Part shown: in pieces, positions 1 to 8,693 of the stretch
How the letters are laid out: each line of letters opens with the position of its first letter
Numbering within the stretch: the first letter of the stretch is position 1
NCBI RefSeq assembly: GCF_003970915.1
Contig: NZ_RXOF01000011.1
Location: 156,730-220,729, forward strand
Source: Hymenobacter gummosus
GTDB lineage: Bacteria; Bacteroidota; Bacteroidia; Cytophagales; Hymenobacteraceae
Direction of reading: 5' to 3'
DNA: 64,000 nt
Notes under the pieces: model-generated
What the model saw: only the letters and a program-made list of their open reading frames with translations
What the model was told of the DNA's origin: nothing
The model's database searches: none
Made by a program: the position numbers and the translations under genes

Positions 1-301
1 GCCGGGCGTCCTCGGCCAGGGCGTCGAAGGCCTGCTCCAGCAGCGCGGCATCATCGAGGGCCTCCCAGAAGCCGAAAAACGCCTCCTCCGAATCGTGCGG
101 GAAGATGCCGACCAGGCGCAGGGTGGCGTGGTCGGTGTAGACGACGATGTCGTTGCGGCTGGCTTCCTGGGCGAAGAGTTGCTCGGTCAGGCGGCGGCTT
201 TCCTGGGGGCGCAGGGGCTGGTCGGCGTACACCCGCTCGGTAATGGTCCAGAACGAGTCGGGCAGCTGGCCCTGGTAGGGAATGCGGCTGAGGGTGGGCA
301 T
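1..301 (-). CDS. GNAT-like acetyltransferase-related protein (partial, C-terminus outside window)
   Basis: Only the first 100 codons are present; the gene runs off the left edge. It starts at ATG 301 with MPTLSRIPYQGQLPDSFW. The later stretch IFPHDSEEAFFGFWEALDD resembles the 'FFGFWE..DD' segment seen in a family of GNAT acetyltransferases, which is the basis for the call; the acetyl-CoA loop would lie outside the window. It is the last gene of a minus-strand run after the PEP-synthase-like gene, separated from it by a 180-bp palindromic repeat, so it may be transcribed separately. Family assignment is an inference from pattern, not a search. Confidence 0.5.
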   Translation of the reverse strand, partial: MPTLSRIPYQGQLPDSFWTITERVYADQPLRPQESRRLTEQLFAQEASRNDIVVYTDHATLRLVGIFPHDSEEAFFGFWEALDDAALLEQAFDALAEDAR

Positions 302-319
302 GGTGTAAAAGTAGTAGCG

Positions 320-499
320 GCTGGCGCCGGTTTAGCCGCCGCAGGCTGCGTAACCGGTGCTTGAAATAAAGCAGGTTTTCAACCTGCGTGGACCGTTGCT
401 GCGCCCAAACCGGCTCGTCCGGGCGCCGGACGCAGGCTGAAAGCCTGTCTTATTTTGGGCACCGGTTACACTCGCTTTGCTCGCTAAACCGGCGCCAGC
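320..499. repeat. Palindromic repeat family 1, copy A
   Basis: A 180-bp element bounded by a perfect 16-bp inverted repeat: GCTGGCGCCGGTTTAG at 320-335 and its complement at 484-499. Inside are further paired segments around GCAGG...CCTGC. A second copy lies at 8694-8876. The right end supplies the last codons and the TAG stop (484-486) of the gene at 484-3099. Confidence 0.9.
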
Positions 500-3099
500 T
501 CCGGCAGCTCCTCGATTTCGCCGCTGCGGCCGTCCATGCGCACCGGCTGGCCGCTGCGCAGGCGGCGGGTGAGGTCGGGCACGTTGATGATGGTGGGAAT
601 GCCCAGCTCGCGCAGCAGAATGACGGAGTGCGACAGGGACGAGCCTTTTTCGATGATGACGCCGCGGCAGACCGGGAACAGGGCGGCCCAGCCCGGGTCG
701 GTGCGCAGGGCGCAAACGATTTTGCCGGCCACGGCCAAATCGTCGTCGGGGCTGGTGACGACGATGACTTCGCCGCTGACCTGCCCGGGGTAGCAGCCAG
801 TGCCGCGCAGGGCGCCGTCGGCGGGGGCCGCGGCGGCCAGCGGCGGGCTGGGCACCGTCACGCGGCTGGGCACGTGCTGGCGGGCGTAGCCGGCAAACTC
901 CCGCTGCCGCTCAGCCACCAGCGCAGCCAGAGTACCGACGCTACCAGGCGCGGACAAACCAGGAGCATTGGCGGCTGGCAGCGCCTCGGCGGCGGTTTCG
1001 ATTTCGTCCTCGGTCAGGTAGAACACATCCTCTGCCGCGGCCAGCTGGCCGGCCGCCATCAGCCGCTCCCCCAGGGCCCGGTACAGGCCGCGGTACATGC
1101 CAAACAGCCGGGTGCGCTCCAGCCGCAGCGACTCCCGGTGCGCAATGGCCTGCTGAAGCTGCCCGAGCTGGCGCCGCAGCCGGCGGCGCCGGAGCGGGCC
1201 GCGGCCGCGCAGCAAACCGGCTATTTCGGCTTCGGCCCCGCGCAGTACCTCGTGGCCGGCGCTGCCGAAGGTAGCGGGGGCGGGCCCCAGCAAGTAGTTG
1301 CGCAGGTACTGGTAGAAAATCTGCGGGCGGGTGCGCATGGTGGCCGTTTCCAGCTTCAGCTCCCCCACCGTCCGGTCGCCGAAGGCGTCGATGAACTGCG
1401 CCACTTCGCGGGCGAAATCCGGGTAGCGGGCTTCGATTTGGGCGGGCAAGTCGTCGGGGAAGGCCACGATGAGCTGGCGCAAGGGCTCCTGCGGGCGCGC
1501 GGCGGCGGCCAGGGCCAGCAGGCGGCGGGTGGGCTGGGTGCTGGCCAGGTCCTGGTCGGCGGCCAGGTAACGGCGCAGCAGCTCCTCGGGCTCGGGGGCG
1601 CCCAGGGCGCGCAGCTGGCGCAGAGCCCGGCCGTTGGTCATCATCACGTAGAAGTCGTTGACGATGGGCGTGCTCCACTGGCCGAGCAGCTCCGCGTCGA
1701 GGCAGCGCTTTTCGGCCAGCAGCTCGGCCGGGCTCAGGCCACTGAGCGGACGGGCGTAAAACTGCGCGTAGTGGCGGGCAAAGCGGGCGTGAAAGGCGCG
1801 CACGGCCTTATCGAGGCGGGCAAAGGCGGTGAGCAGGCGGGTCAGGTTGAGCAGCAGGCGCGGCAGCAGGCGCAGCTTGGCCGGGAGGCTTTTCTTGCGC
1901 GTCTGCACGAAGTCGACCGGCTCTTCCAGGCCCATCATGCGCTCCATATCGTCCTTGTTCTGGCGGAACGAGGGCAGCAGCTGCAGGCCGCGGTACCAGT
2001 TGTTGATGTTGTAGTAGATGCGGCCCTGCACCAGTCCCAGCAGGTTGGTCACCACCGACTCCTGGGCCCGGATCTGCGCCGCTGGCAGGCCCAGCGCGTG
2101 CATGGTCTGGCGGTAGACGGTGGCGTAGGCGCGGCGGGCAAAGCTGAAGGTGAGCGGCGTGGTCACCCCGCAGTAGCTTTCCTGGATGTTGCTGTTGTCG
2201 TACACGACGACCTCCGGAATGGCCTGGGTGACGGGCCGGGCCTGCACTATCCACAGCGTACCGGCCGCATCGACCACAAACTCCACGTCCTGGGGCCCGC
2301 CGAACGCCTGCTCCAGCCGCTGCCCGGTGGCAAACAGCTCCTGCAGCTGCGCCTCGCTGAGGCAGGGCGCGTCCTGCCGCTCGGCGGGCACCGCCGTCGT
2401 TTCCAGGCCGCCAGCCGGGCGGGCACTCAGCTGCTGCTCCTTGGCGGCAATGGTCTGGCGGTGCAGGCGGCCGGAGGCTTTGGCGAAGTAGAACTCATCG
2501 GGCTGCAGCTGCCCGCTTACCAGCCCTTCGCCGAAGCCCCAGACGGCGTGCACGGCCAGCTCCTGCGGGTACTCGGGAAAGCTGGTGAACATCACCCCGC
2601 TGGCCACGGGCGTCACCTGCCGCTGCACGATGACGGCCGGGCGGGCCGCCAGCGGCAGGCCCTTCTGCCGGCGGTAGGCCAGGGCGCGGTCGGAGTAGGC
2701 GGAGGCGGCGCAGCAGGCAATGGCCCACCAGATGCTGCCCAGATTGGTCAGGTTCAGGTACGAGTCCATGAGCCCGGCAAAGGCGTCGTGCCGGCCGTCT
2801 TCATCGGCGACGGAGGAGCGCACCACCATGGGCTGCCCCGGATAGCCCCAGCGGTGCAGGGCAGCCTTCAGCTGCCCGCGCAGCTCCACCGGCAGCTGGT
2901 AGTTGCCCAGCTGCTGGCGGCGCTGGCGTAACCCTTCCGCGTCGAGGGGCAGCGCGGTCAGCAGCCAATCAAACTCCTCGGCGGGCAAAACGGCGAAATC
3001 GGGCACGCGTACGCCGGCGGCCTGCAGGCGCAGCAGCCCCTGGGCCTTGCCGCCCACGGACCAGGGCCGCGTCAGTCGGGTAGTGGAAGAGAGAATCAT
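484..3099 (-). CDS. PEP-synthase-like phosphotransferase, rifampin-phosphotransferase architecture
   Basis: 871 aa. Residues about 10-300 form a PPDK_N/ATP-grasp domain (SVGGKAQGLLRLQAAGV, MVVRSSVADEDG, VQARPVTQAI at the end). Residues about 766-871 form the swivelling phosphohistidine domain with EKGSSLSHSVILLRELGIP, the phosphoacceptor being His824. The roughly 460-residue middle is not a recognisable PEP-binding barrel, and no PEP/pyruvate barrel follows the His domain. Length and order therefore match rifampin phosphotransferases rather than PEP synthase (PpsA). The substrate is unknown. The start is ATG 3099, 33 bp after the UbiA-like gene, suggesting one operon; an open frame continues upstream but runs into that gene. 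The last five codons and stop lie in a palindromic repeat. Confidence 0.8.
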   Translation of the reverse strand: MILSSTTRLTRPWSVGGKAQGLLRLQAAGVRVPDFAVLPAEEFDWLLTALPLDAEGLRQRRQQLGNYQLPVELRGQLKAALHRWGYPGQPMVVRSSVADEDGRHDAFAGLMDSYLNLTNLGSIWWAIACCAASAYSDRALAYRRQKGLPLAARPAVIVQRQVTPVASGVMFTSFPEYPQELAVHAVWGFGEGLVSGQLQPDEFYFAKASGRLHRQTIAAKEQQLSARPAGGLETTAVPAERQDAPCLSEAQLQELFATGQRLEQAFGGPQDVEFVVDAAGTLWIVQARPVTQAIPEVVVYDNSNIQESYCGVTTPLTFSFARRAYATVYRQTMHALGLPAAQIRAQESVVTNLLGLVQGRIYYNINNWYRGLQLLPSFRQNKDDMERMMGLEEPVDFVQTRKKSLPAKLRLLPRLLLNLTRLLTAFARLDKAVRAFHARFARHYAQFYARPLSGLSPAELLAEKRCLDAELLGQWSTPIVNDFYVMMTNGRALRQLRALGAPEPEELLRRYLAADQDLASTQPTRRLLALAAAARPQEPLRQLIVAFPDDLPAQIEARYPDFAREVAQFIDAFGDRTVGELKLETATMRTRPQIFYQYLRNYLLGPAPATFGSAGHEVLRGAEAEIAGLLRGRGPLRRRRLRRQLGQLQQAIAHRESLRLERTRLFGMYRGLYRALGERLMAAGQLAAAEDVFYLTEDEIETAAEALPAANAPGLSAPGSVGTLAALVAERQREFAGYARQHVPSRVTVPSPPLAAAAPADGALRGTGCYPGQVSGEVIVVTSPDDDLAVAGKIVCALRTDPGWAALFPVCRGVIIEKGSSLSHSVILLRELGIPTIINVPDLTRRLRSGQPVRMDGRSGEIEELPELAPV

Positions 3100-3131
3100 G
3101 GCAGCGGGGCAAGAATTGGCGGCTGGGCCAG

Positions 3132-4031
3132 CTACGCGGCCGCCGCAATTTCCACGATGATGGCCACGTAGCTCGTGAGCATGAACAACGACACCAGCAG
3201 CTCGGCCACTTTCAGCGTCTTGGCTTGGGGGCGGCGCCAGCTCAGCGCGTAGGCCAGCAGCGTGGCCGCGAACAGGGCCGCCATCAGCCCGAACGGCCAG
3301 GGCCGGGCCGCCAGCAGCCGTAGCAGGTAGCCCTGCACCGCGGTGCCAGCCAGCAGCACCAGCAGCACCGCCACGATGGCCCCGCCGTAGCCCAGGGTGC
3401 GCGAGTAAGAGTCGACGCCGGGCCGCTCCTCGGCGGCGGGCTTGATTTTGCGGGCAATTTCGAAGGCCAGGCCGCCGAGCAGACTCAGCAGCCCGAGCAG
3501 CAGCAGCGGCAGCGTGAGCAGGGGCCGCGCCGCGTAGGCCGACCACACCCAGCCAATAATCAACGGCATGATGAGCAGGTGGGTGAGGGCGTAGAGCACC
3601 AGCCGCGCCCGCAGCCACTGGGGGGCAAAAAACTCGTAGCGCATCACCAGGCTGTAGCCCAGGGCCAGCCCCCAGGCCAGCAGCGTGGCCCCGCCCTGCC
3701 AGCCCGACCAGCCCAGCTCCAGCAGCAGCCCGGCCCAGGCCAAGCGCTGCAGCTGCCCCAGCGTCACGCGGCCCGACTGCAGCACGCGCTGCGGGAAATT
3801 CACCGCGTCGGCGGCGTAGTCCTTGATTTCATCGAAGACGCGCAGACGAAAGAAAAAGGAAATGACGGCCAGGATGCCCACCGCTTCGTTGGGCCCGAAC
3901 GAGGCGGCCGCCGCACTGGGCTGGGTGGCGCGGGCCACGGCGTACACCGTCAGAAACAGGATGGCAAACAGGGCCATGTTGACGGGCGGAAACCGCTCCT
4001 GCAAGTAGGCCCACAGGGCTCGTAGATTCAT
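3132..4031 (-). CDS. UbiA-family prenyltransferase-like membrane protein
   Basis: 299 aa with about eight hydrophobic segments. The first Asp-rich UbiA motif is present as RVFDEIKDYAADAVNFPQR (Asp67, Asp71, Asp75), which binds the Mg-diphosphate of a prenyl donor. The second, near FEIARKIKP..GVDSYSR (about 195-215), is less canonical, so the prenyl acceptor cannot be predicted. UbiA enzymes transfer or cyclise prenyl groups in the membrane. It is the first gene of a minus-strand pair with the PEP-synthase-like phosphotransferase, so the two probably act on one product. It is distinct from menA at 38347-39303, which has the usual menaquinone motifs. Confidence 0.8.
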   Translation of the reverse strand: MNLRALWAYLQERFPPVNMALFAILFLTVYAVARATQPSAAAASFGPNEAVGILAVISFFFRLRVFDEIKDYAADAVNFPQRVLQSGRVTLGQLQRLAWAGLLLELGWSGWQGGATLLAWGLALGYSLVMRYEFFAPQWLRARLVLYALTHLLIMPLIIGWVWSAYAARPLLTLPLLLLGLLSLLGGLAFEIARKIKPAAEERPGVDSYSRTLGYGGAIVAVLLVLLAGTAVQGYLLRLLAARPWPFGLMAALFAATLLAYALSWRRPQAKTLKVAELLVSLFMLTSYVAIIVEIAAAA

Positions 4032-4347
4032 GCCGGCAAATTAGCCCGCCAGCGGGCTTATCCGGGCATAATGCGCGGCAGGTTCGGACTTTTTACTGCT
4101 ACTGGCACGTGCTGACCAACTGATGATGAGGCCAGCGCAACGAACAGGCGAAGCGCAATTGATTCACCGCTATTAATCAATTGCTTACGCCTCAGCATAT
4201 TTCATCTGAGCCCTGCCGGTGTAGTGCGCACCTTGAGCGGCGGTACTCTGTTCCGGGCTGGAGCGTCTGACTTTAGCTTTTCCACCAGCCCAAGTCCAAA
4301 CCGACTCCGTTACGCCGGATGCTGCGGCCACCGCGCTACTTTGCCGC
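4032..4347. other. Divergent intergenic region
   Basis: 316 bp between two divergent genes, holding no gene I can support. It is more AT-rich than its surroundings near 4150-4210 and contains the inverted repeat at 4155-4184. A TACTTTG box at 4337-4343 sits four bases before the ATG of the exporter gene. Confidence 0.6.
4155..4184. repeat. 10-bp inverted repeat in divergent promoter region
   Basis: GCAATTGATT (4155-4164), ten-base spacer, then the exact complement AATCAATTGC (4175-4184). The flanks GGCG and CGCC extend it imperfectly. The size and place would suit a dimeric repressor site for either neighbour, but it could equally be a remnant of an intergenic repeat. Confidence 0.6.
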
Positions 4348-6600
4348 ATGATTGAGCTTCTCTACCGCCTGCGCTTTGGGCTGCTGGGCCTGCTGCTGCT
4401 GGCGGCGGTACTGCTCTGGCCGGGCGTGCAGCGGGCCGTGCAGGTCGACAACAGCCTGGAAGCCTGGTTTCTGCAAAACGACCCGGCCCTGCGCGCCTAC
4501 CAGGATTTCCAGCAGCGCTTCGGCAACGACGAGGTCATCATCGTGGCCACGCACGACGCCCGGGGGCTGCTGACGTCCGACTACTTCCAGCGCTTCCAGG
4601 AGTTGAGCCGGGCGCTGGAAAGCCTGCCCGCGGTGGCGGCCGTCATCGGCCCGGGCAACGCCACCGTGCCCACCCGCGCCGGCCTGCTGGGCAGCGGGTC
4701 GAGGCCGCTGCTGCCGGCCCCGCCCGCGCAGGTGCGCCGCACCCTGCAGCAGCACCCGCTGCTGCAGGAGCAGCTGTTCAGCCCCGATTTCCGCACGGCC
4801 CGCTTCGTGGTGGTGCTGCGCCGCCTGCCCGATTTCGACGCCCGGCGCGGGGAAATCCTGGCTGCGGTGGAAAGCACGGTGCACCGGCACCTGCCGCCCG
4901 GGCAAACCTACCTGGGCGGGGTCGGCGTCATCTTCGCCGGGCTCAACGCCCTTTCTCAGCACGATTTCGGCCTGTTTCTGGGCCTAGGCTACCTGCTCAT
5001 GTTCACGGTGCTGGCCCTGCTCTACCGCAACGCCTGGCTGCTCCTGTACGTGCTGGGCATCGTGGGCCTGGCGACGTATCTCACGCTGGGCGCGTACGGC
5101 GCCCTGGGCTACCGCCTGAATCTGATGACGGTGCTGCTGCCGGTGGTGCTCATCCTGCTTGGCATCATGGACGCCATGCACGTCATCAACGAGCGGAACC
5201 TGGTGGCCGAGCACGGGCCCGGCCTCTCAGACCGCGAAACCGCCCTGCTGGCCTTGCAGCGCACGTTTTCGCCCTGCCTGGCCACCATGCTCACCACCGT
5301 GGCCGGCTTCCTGGCCCTGGTCACCAGCCCCATGGCCATTCTGCGCAACTTCGGTTTGTTCGCCGCCCTGGGCATTGCCCTCTGCCTCGTGCTGACCTTC
5401 GTGCTCGGGGCCATCATCCTGCCGCTGACCCGGCCCGCACCCCGCGCCACCCGCGCCGCCAGCCTGGGCCTGGCCCGCTTCTACTCGTCTATCCTGACGC
5501 ACAAAGGACGCTTCACGGCCCTGTCGGCTGCGCTGGTGCTGCTGGCCGCGGCGGGCTTATTTTGGCTGAAATCTGACACCTACACGCTCGGCTACTTCCC
5601 CCAGGGCCACCGCGTGGTGCAGGACCACCAGCGCCTCGAAGCCACCTGGGGCCCCTATCTGCCGCTGGAGCTGCTGGTGGAGCCCCGTCCCGGCCACCAG
5701 TTGCACGATGCGGCCCTGGTGCAGGCCACCGCCGCCTTCGCCGACTCGGCCCGCCGGCTGCCGGGCGTGGGACGGGTGTTCGGTTTCCACTCGCTCTACG
5801 AGGCCGGGCTGGCGGCGCAGTTTCCGGGCCGGGGCCGGGCGGCACTGGGCAGCCAGAGCCTGCTGCGGGCCGTGGATCAGCAGCTGGCCACCGATTACCC
5901 ACAGCTGGCGGGGCAGTTTATCCACCGCGGCAGCGGCACGGGGCGCATCACCGTGTCGGGGCGCATGCTCACGGCCCGGCAGCTCACGGCCAAGACCGAC
6001 ACCCTGCTCGGGCTGGCCCGCCGCACGCTTGGTTCGGTTGCTACAGTGCGCCCGGCCGGCTACCAGCCCCTGTACGCCCGCATCGTGGAGTACGTCACCA
6101 CCTCGCAGACCGAGAGCCTGCTGCTGTCCATCCTGACGGTATCGGCACTGGTGTGGCTGTACGTGCGCAGCCTGCGCCTGGCCCTGCTCACGGTGCTGCC
6201 CAACCTGTTTCCGGTGCTGGTGCTGCTGGGTTTGATGGGCTGGCTGGGCATCCGGCTCGATACGGCCACGGCCAGCATTGCCGCCATCGTGCTCGGCCTC
6301 TGCGTCGACGATACGGTGCACTACATTCACCACTACCGGCAGGCGCGGCGCAGCGGCCAGCCGCCGCACGCGGCGCGCCTGGGCACCATCACCCACGTGG
6401 GCCCCACCATCGTGCTGACCAGCGTGGTGCTCTTCCTCGGCTACGCCGTAATGGGCCTGGGCGCGCTGAAAACGGTGCAGCTGTTCGGGCTGCTGACGGC
6501 CGTGAGCGTAGCCGCCGCCCTGTTCGGCGAAATCGTCATCTTCCCGCTGGTACTGGAGCGGTTCGACCGAGAGCCGGCCGCCAAGGCAGATCGGCCCTAG
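4348..6600 (+). CDS. MMPL/RND-superfamily exporter
   Basis: 750 aa. A membrane helix at residues 8-26 is followed by a soluble domain (DNSLEAWFLQNDPALRAY) and a block of helices (about 205-370), then the pattern repeats with a second soluble loop (TYTLGYFPQGHRVVQDHQ) and a second helix block (about 580-740, with LGLCVDDTVHYIHHYRQAR). Twofold internal repetition with an Asp in the fourth helix is the MMPL/RND fold; these proton-driven pumps move lipids or hydrophobic compounds. No membrane-fusion protein or outer-membrane channel is adjacent, so a stand-alone lipid or hopanoid-type exporter is more likely than a tripartite drug pump. A TACTTTG box lies four bases before the ATG. Confidence 0.85.
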   Translation: MIELLYRLRFGLLGLLLLAAVLLWPGVQRAVQVDNSLEAWFLQNDPALRAYQDFQQRFGNDEVIIVATHDARGLLTSDYFQRFQELSRALESLPAVAAVIGPGNATVPTRAGLLGSGSRPLLPAPPAQVRRTLQQHPLLQEQLFSPDFRTARFVVVLRRLPDFDARRGEILAAVESTVHRHLPPGQTYLGGVGVIFAGLNALSQHDFGLFLGLGYLLMFTVLALLYRNAWLLLYVLGIVGLATYLTLGAYGALGYRLNLMTVLLPVVLILLGIMDAMHVINERNLVAEHGPGLSDRETALLALQRTFSPCLATMLTTVAGFLALVTSPMAILRNFGLFAALGIALCLVLTFVLGAIILPLTRPAPRATRAASLGLARFYSSILTHKGRFTALSAALVLLAAAGLFWLKSDTYTLGYFPQGHRVVQDHQRLEATWGPYLPLELLVEPRPGHQLHDAALVQATAAFADSARRLPGVGRVFGFHSLYEAGLAAQFPGRGRAALGSQSLLRAVDQQLATDYPQLAGQFIHRGSGTGRITVSGRMLTARQLTAKTDTLLGLARRTLGSVATVRPAGYQPLYARIVEYVTTSQTESLLLSILTVSALVWLYVRSLRLALLTVLPNLFPVLVLLGLMGWLGIRLDTATASIAAIVLGLCVDDTVHYIHHYRQARRSGQPPHAARLGTITHVGPTIVLTSVVLFLGYAVMGLGALKTVQLFGLLTAVSVAAALFGEIVIFPLVLERFDREPAAKADRP

Positions 6601-6632
6601 GCCGCGGCCCTTCTCAACCGGCGGCGGCCTAG
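6597..6632. terminator. Bidirectional hairpin holding both stop codons
   Basis: CTAGGCCGC (6597-6605) pairs with GCGGCCTAG (6624-6632) across an 18-base loop. The TAG of the plus-strand exporter (6598-6600) and the TAG of the minus-strand TPR gene (6629-6631) both lie in the stem, so one symmetrical structure ends both convergent genes. There is no T-tract, so intrinsic termination is uncertain. Confidence 0.65.
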
Positions 6633-7543
6633 TCTTTCACCTCGAACGAAATACCGTAATCCTTGGCCCGGGCCAGAAAACGCTCGATTTTTCCGGTCTT
6701 CTGCATCTGCGCGTAGAGCATCACCAGCAGCTGCTGGCTGTCGGATACGTAGGCCGATTTGGCATCGACGTACAGGCGGTGCACCTTGAACAGGTTGGTC
6801 ATGGCCGCCTCGTGGTCCTCGCTGAGCAGGGCCAGCTTGCCCAGCCCGAAATAGCCCTCGGGGTTGTCGGGGTGGGCCCGCTGCAGCAAGCCGTAGTACT
6901 TGCGGGCGTTGTCCCAGTCCTTCAGGAGCGAGTACACCACGGCCTGGTTCAGCAGGGCCACGTCGCCCTCGGGATAAATGGCCAGCGACCGGTCGTAGGT
7001 GGCGCGGGCTTCGTCGTAGTGGCCCAGCTGGCGGTGGCTGATGGCCAGGTGGTCGAGGGCGTACACAAACTGCGGCTCCAGGGCCAGGGCCTTCTCGTAC
7101 TGCTTGATGGCGCCCTTGTAGTTTTTCTTCTCCCGGAGCGCGTTGCCTTCCTGGTAGAACTTGTTGGCCTCGCGCGAGTCCGACAGGCGGTAGTATTTGT
7201 CCTGCTTGGCCTTGCCCTCCGGCTCCGGGGCACTGAGCGGAGCCCCGGCCGTCAGCTTGGCCACGGCCGGGCACATTTCCGGCAGCAGCTGGTACAGGCG
7301 CCGGTAGGTGCTCTGCATCCCGTCGACGGTGGATATAAGCTGTTTATCGGCCGCCGTGCCGCTTTCCAGCACTTGCCCCATGGCCAGCGGGGCACAACGG
7401 CGCAGGCGCTGCTGCAGGGAATCGGGGCTGGCCACGGCGCCCAGACAGTCGCAGGTGCGGGCGGCTACTTTATCGACTGTGCTCTGGGCATGCAGGGAGG
7501 TCAGGGCCAGCAGGCAGCCGGCCACGGTCAGCAGATACTTCAT
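6629..7543 (-). CDS. Secreted tetratricopeptide-repeat protein
   Basis: 304 aa with an N-terminal signal peptide (MKYLLTVAGCLLALTSLHAQ). Residues about 22-100 form a Cys-containing domain (TCDCLGAV, RLRRCAPLA, LLPEMCPAV) of a kind common in Bacteroidota secreted proteins but without a known function. Residues about 120-290 contain at least four TPR units (NALREKKNYKGAIKQYEKAL, FVYALDHLAISHRQLGHYDE, VALLNQAVVYSLLKDWDNA, GYFGLGKLALLSEDHEAA). TPRs are protein-binding scaffolds; the partner is unknown. It converges with the MMPL exporter and shares its terminal hairpin. Confidence 0.8.
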   Translation of the reverse strand: MKYLLTVAGCLLALTSLHAQSTVDKVAARTCDCLGAVASPDSLQQRLRRCAPLAMGQVLESGTAADKQLISTVDGMQSTYRRLYQLLPEMCPAVAKLTAGAPLSAPEPEGKAKQDKYYRLSDSREANKFYQEGNALREKKNYKGAIKQYEKALALEPQFVYALDHLAISHRQLGHYDEARATYDRSLAIYPEGDVALLNQAVVYSLLKDWDNARKYYGLLQRAHPDNPEGYFGLGKLALLSEDHEAAMTNLFKVHRLYVDAKSAYVSDSQQLLVMLYAQMQKTGKIERFLARAKDYGISFEVKD

Positions 7544-7686
7544 CGGGGGAAATAGAAAGCGGAAAGGACAGCCTCGAAACGAAGTCAGCCGCCCCGCCGG
7601 GCCGCTGCTTCGCGCGGATTCTTTAGCGCCAAAATAGCAACTTCCCCGGGTTGCCCGCCGCGCGGCGGGCAGAAATTTCCGTCGGT

Positions 7687-8277
7687 TCAGCGGAAGCGCA
7701 GGGAATGGAACGCCGGCTCCATACCCGGCTCCAGGTCGGCTTTGTTGGCGGCCAGGTAGAAGTAGTAAGCGTCGGCCCGGTTGGCCTTGTGCAGGGCCAC
7801 CACCATGCAGTATTTGTAGCCGGGCGCAAAGCTCGGGCTGGGCGTCAGCAGGCTGGTAGCGCCCCAGTCGGCCCCAAATTCCTGGCGCACGGCCTGGGCG
7901 TCGAATTCCTGCACCGGCGCATCCTGCCCGCCCGAAATGTTGAGCAGCATGGCCTGCAGGGTGCCTTCGTGGAAGTTGTTGGGGTCGACCATCACCTCAC
8001 CCTTCTTCTTGGCCGCCGCGTACTCGCGCAGCAGCCCAGCCAGCGGCCGGATGGCGTAGCGCACCTCAAACTTGCGCGTGGGATGCTTCAGGGCGTACTC
8101 GTAGTTCATGTCGCCGTTGGGCCGCACCGGTACCGCCTTCCAGCTGGCCGGCGCGGTGTAGGCCATGCCGGCTTCGGTCAGGCCCTTCTGAAAACTTGCC
8201 GGCAGGGGCGTGGCGGCCGGCAGCCCGGCGGCGGACAGGATAACGGCAGCCAGCAGGCCGCCTGCGCGAGAGAGCAT
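7687..8277 (-). CDS. Conserved secreted protein of unknown function
   Basis: 196 aa. The N-terminus MLSRAGGLLAAVILSAAGLPAA looks like a signal peptide. The remainder is a globular, mixed-composition domain with no motif I recognise (KHPTRKFEVRYAIRPLAG, APGYKYCMVVALHKANRAD). A single Cys argues against disulfides. It starts at ATG 8277 and stops at TGA 7687, about 140 bp before the start of the TPR gene on the same strand; no strong terminator separates them, but coexpression is not shown. Confidence 0.65.
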   Translation of the reverse strand: MLSRAGGLLAAVILSAAGLPAATPLPASFQKGLTEAGMAYTAPASWKAVPVRPNGDMNYEYALKHPTRKFEVRYAIRPLAGLLREYAAAKKKGEVMVDPNNFHEGTLQAMLLNISGGQDAPVQEFDAQAVRQEFGADWGATSLLTPSPSFAPGYKYCMVVALHKANRADAYYFYLAANKADLEPGMEPAFHSLRFR

Positions 8278-8376
8278 AACAAACGAAAGCGCCGCTGCTT
8301 GCCGGCGGCCCCTGCCACCAAAGCTACGCGGCCGCCACCGATTGGCAGCGCCGATGCTCGGCTTTTCGGCTCGCTG

Positions 8377-8622
8377 TTACAGCTCCTCAGGCAGCTGCAC
8401 CGCGTCGAGCCAGCTGTGCAGCAGGGCGGGCTTCTGGAAAAGGTTGATGAACAGCACCCGCTCCTCCCCCGCCAGCCGCCACACCTCGGCGTAAAAATCG
8501 GCCAGGGCCCAGAGCTGCAGGCGGCAGCCGTGCTCGGCGCGGTCGGCCAGGTGGTGGCCGGCGCAGCGCAGCACCTCGGCCTGCTGGCCCATCGAAAGCT
8601 GGGTAAAGACGGCGTATTTCAT
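8377..8622 (-). CDS. Small hypothetical protein (81 aa)
   Basis: 81 aa, MKYAVFTQLSMGQQAEV... ending AVQLPEEL. I chose ATG 8622: the frame stays open upstream, but that part lies in the family 1 palindrome and encodes Arg/Pro-rich sequence. The protein is rich in Leu, Ala and His, has no signal peptide or membrane helix, and could be a small helical cytoplasmic protein. It contains two Cys (CAGHH and CRLQLW). No function can be given. Confidence 0.55.
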   Translation of the reverse strand: MKYAVFTQLSMGQQAEVLRCAGHHLADRAEHGCRLQLWALADFYAEVWRLAGEERVLFINLFQKPALLHSWLDAVQLPEEL

Positions 8623-8693
8623 GGCAACTCGGGTAACAACAACGCGGCCGGTCGGGGGCAAGATAGAAGGTTTCGGCGAAGTACCACCAGCAG

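Noticed and set aside
388-2931. An 847-codon open frame on the plus strand opposite the phosphotransferase gene
   Set aside because: Its translation is Gln/Gly/Ala/His-rich with no motif, whereas the minus frame has clear catalytic motifs. Similar antisense shadows occur opposite most long genes here because of high GC (e.g. 8754-10397, 15336-17300, 33931-35577).
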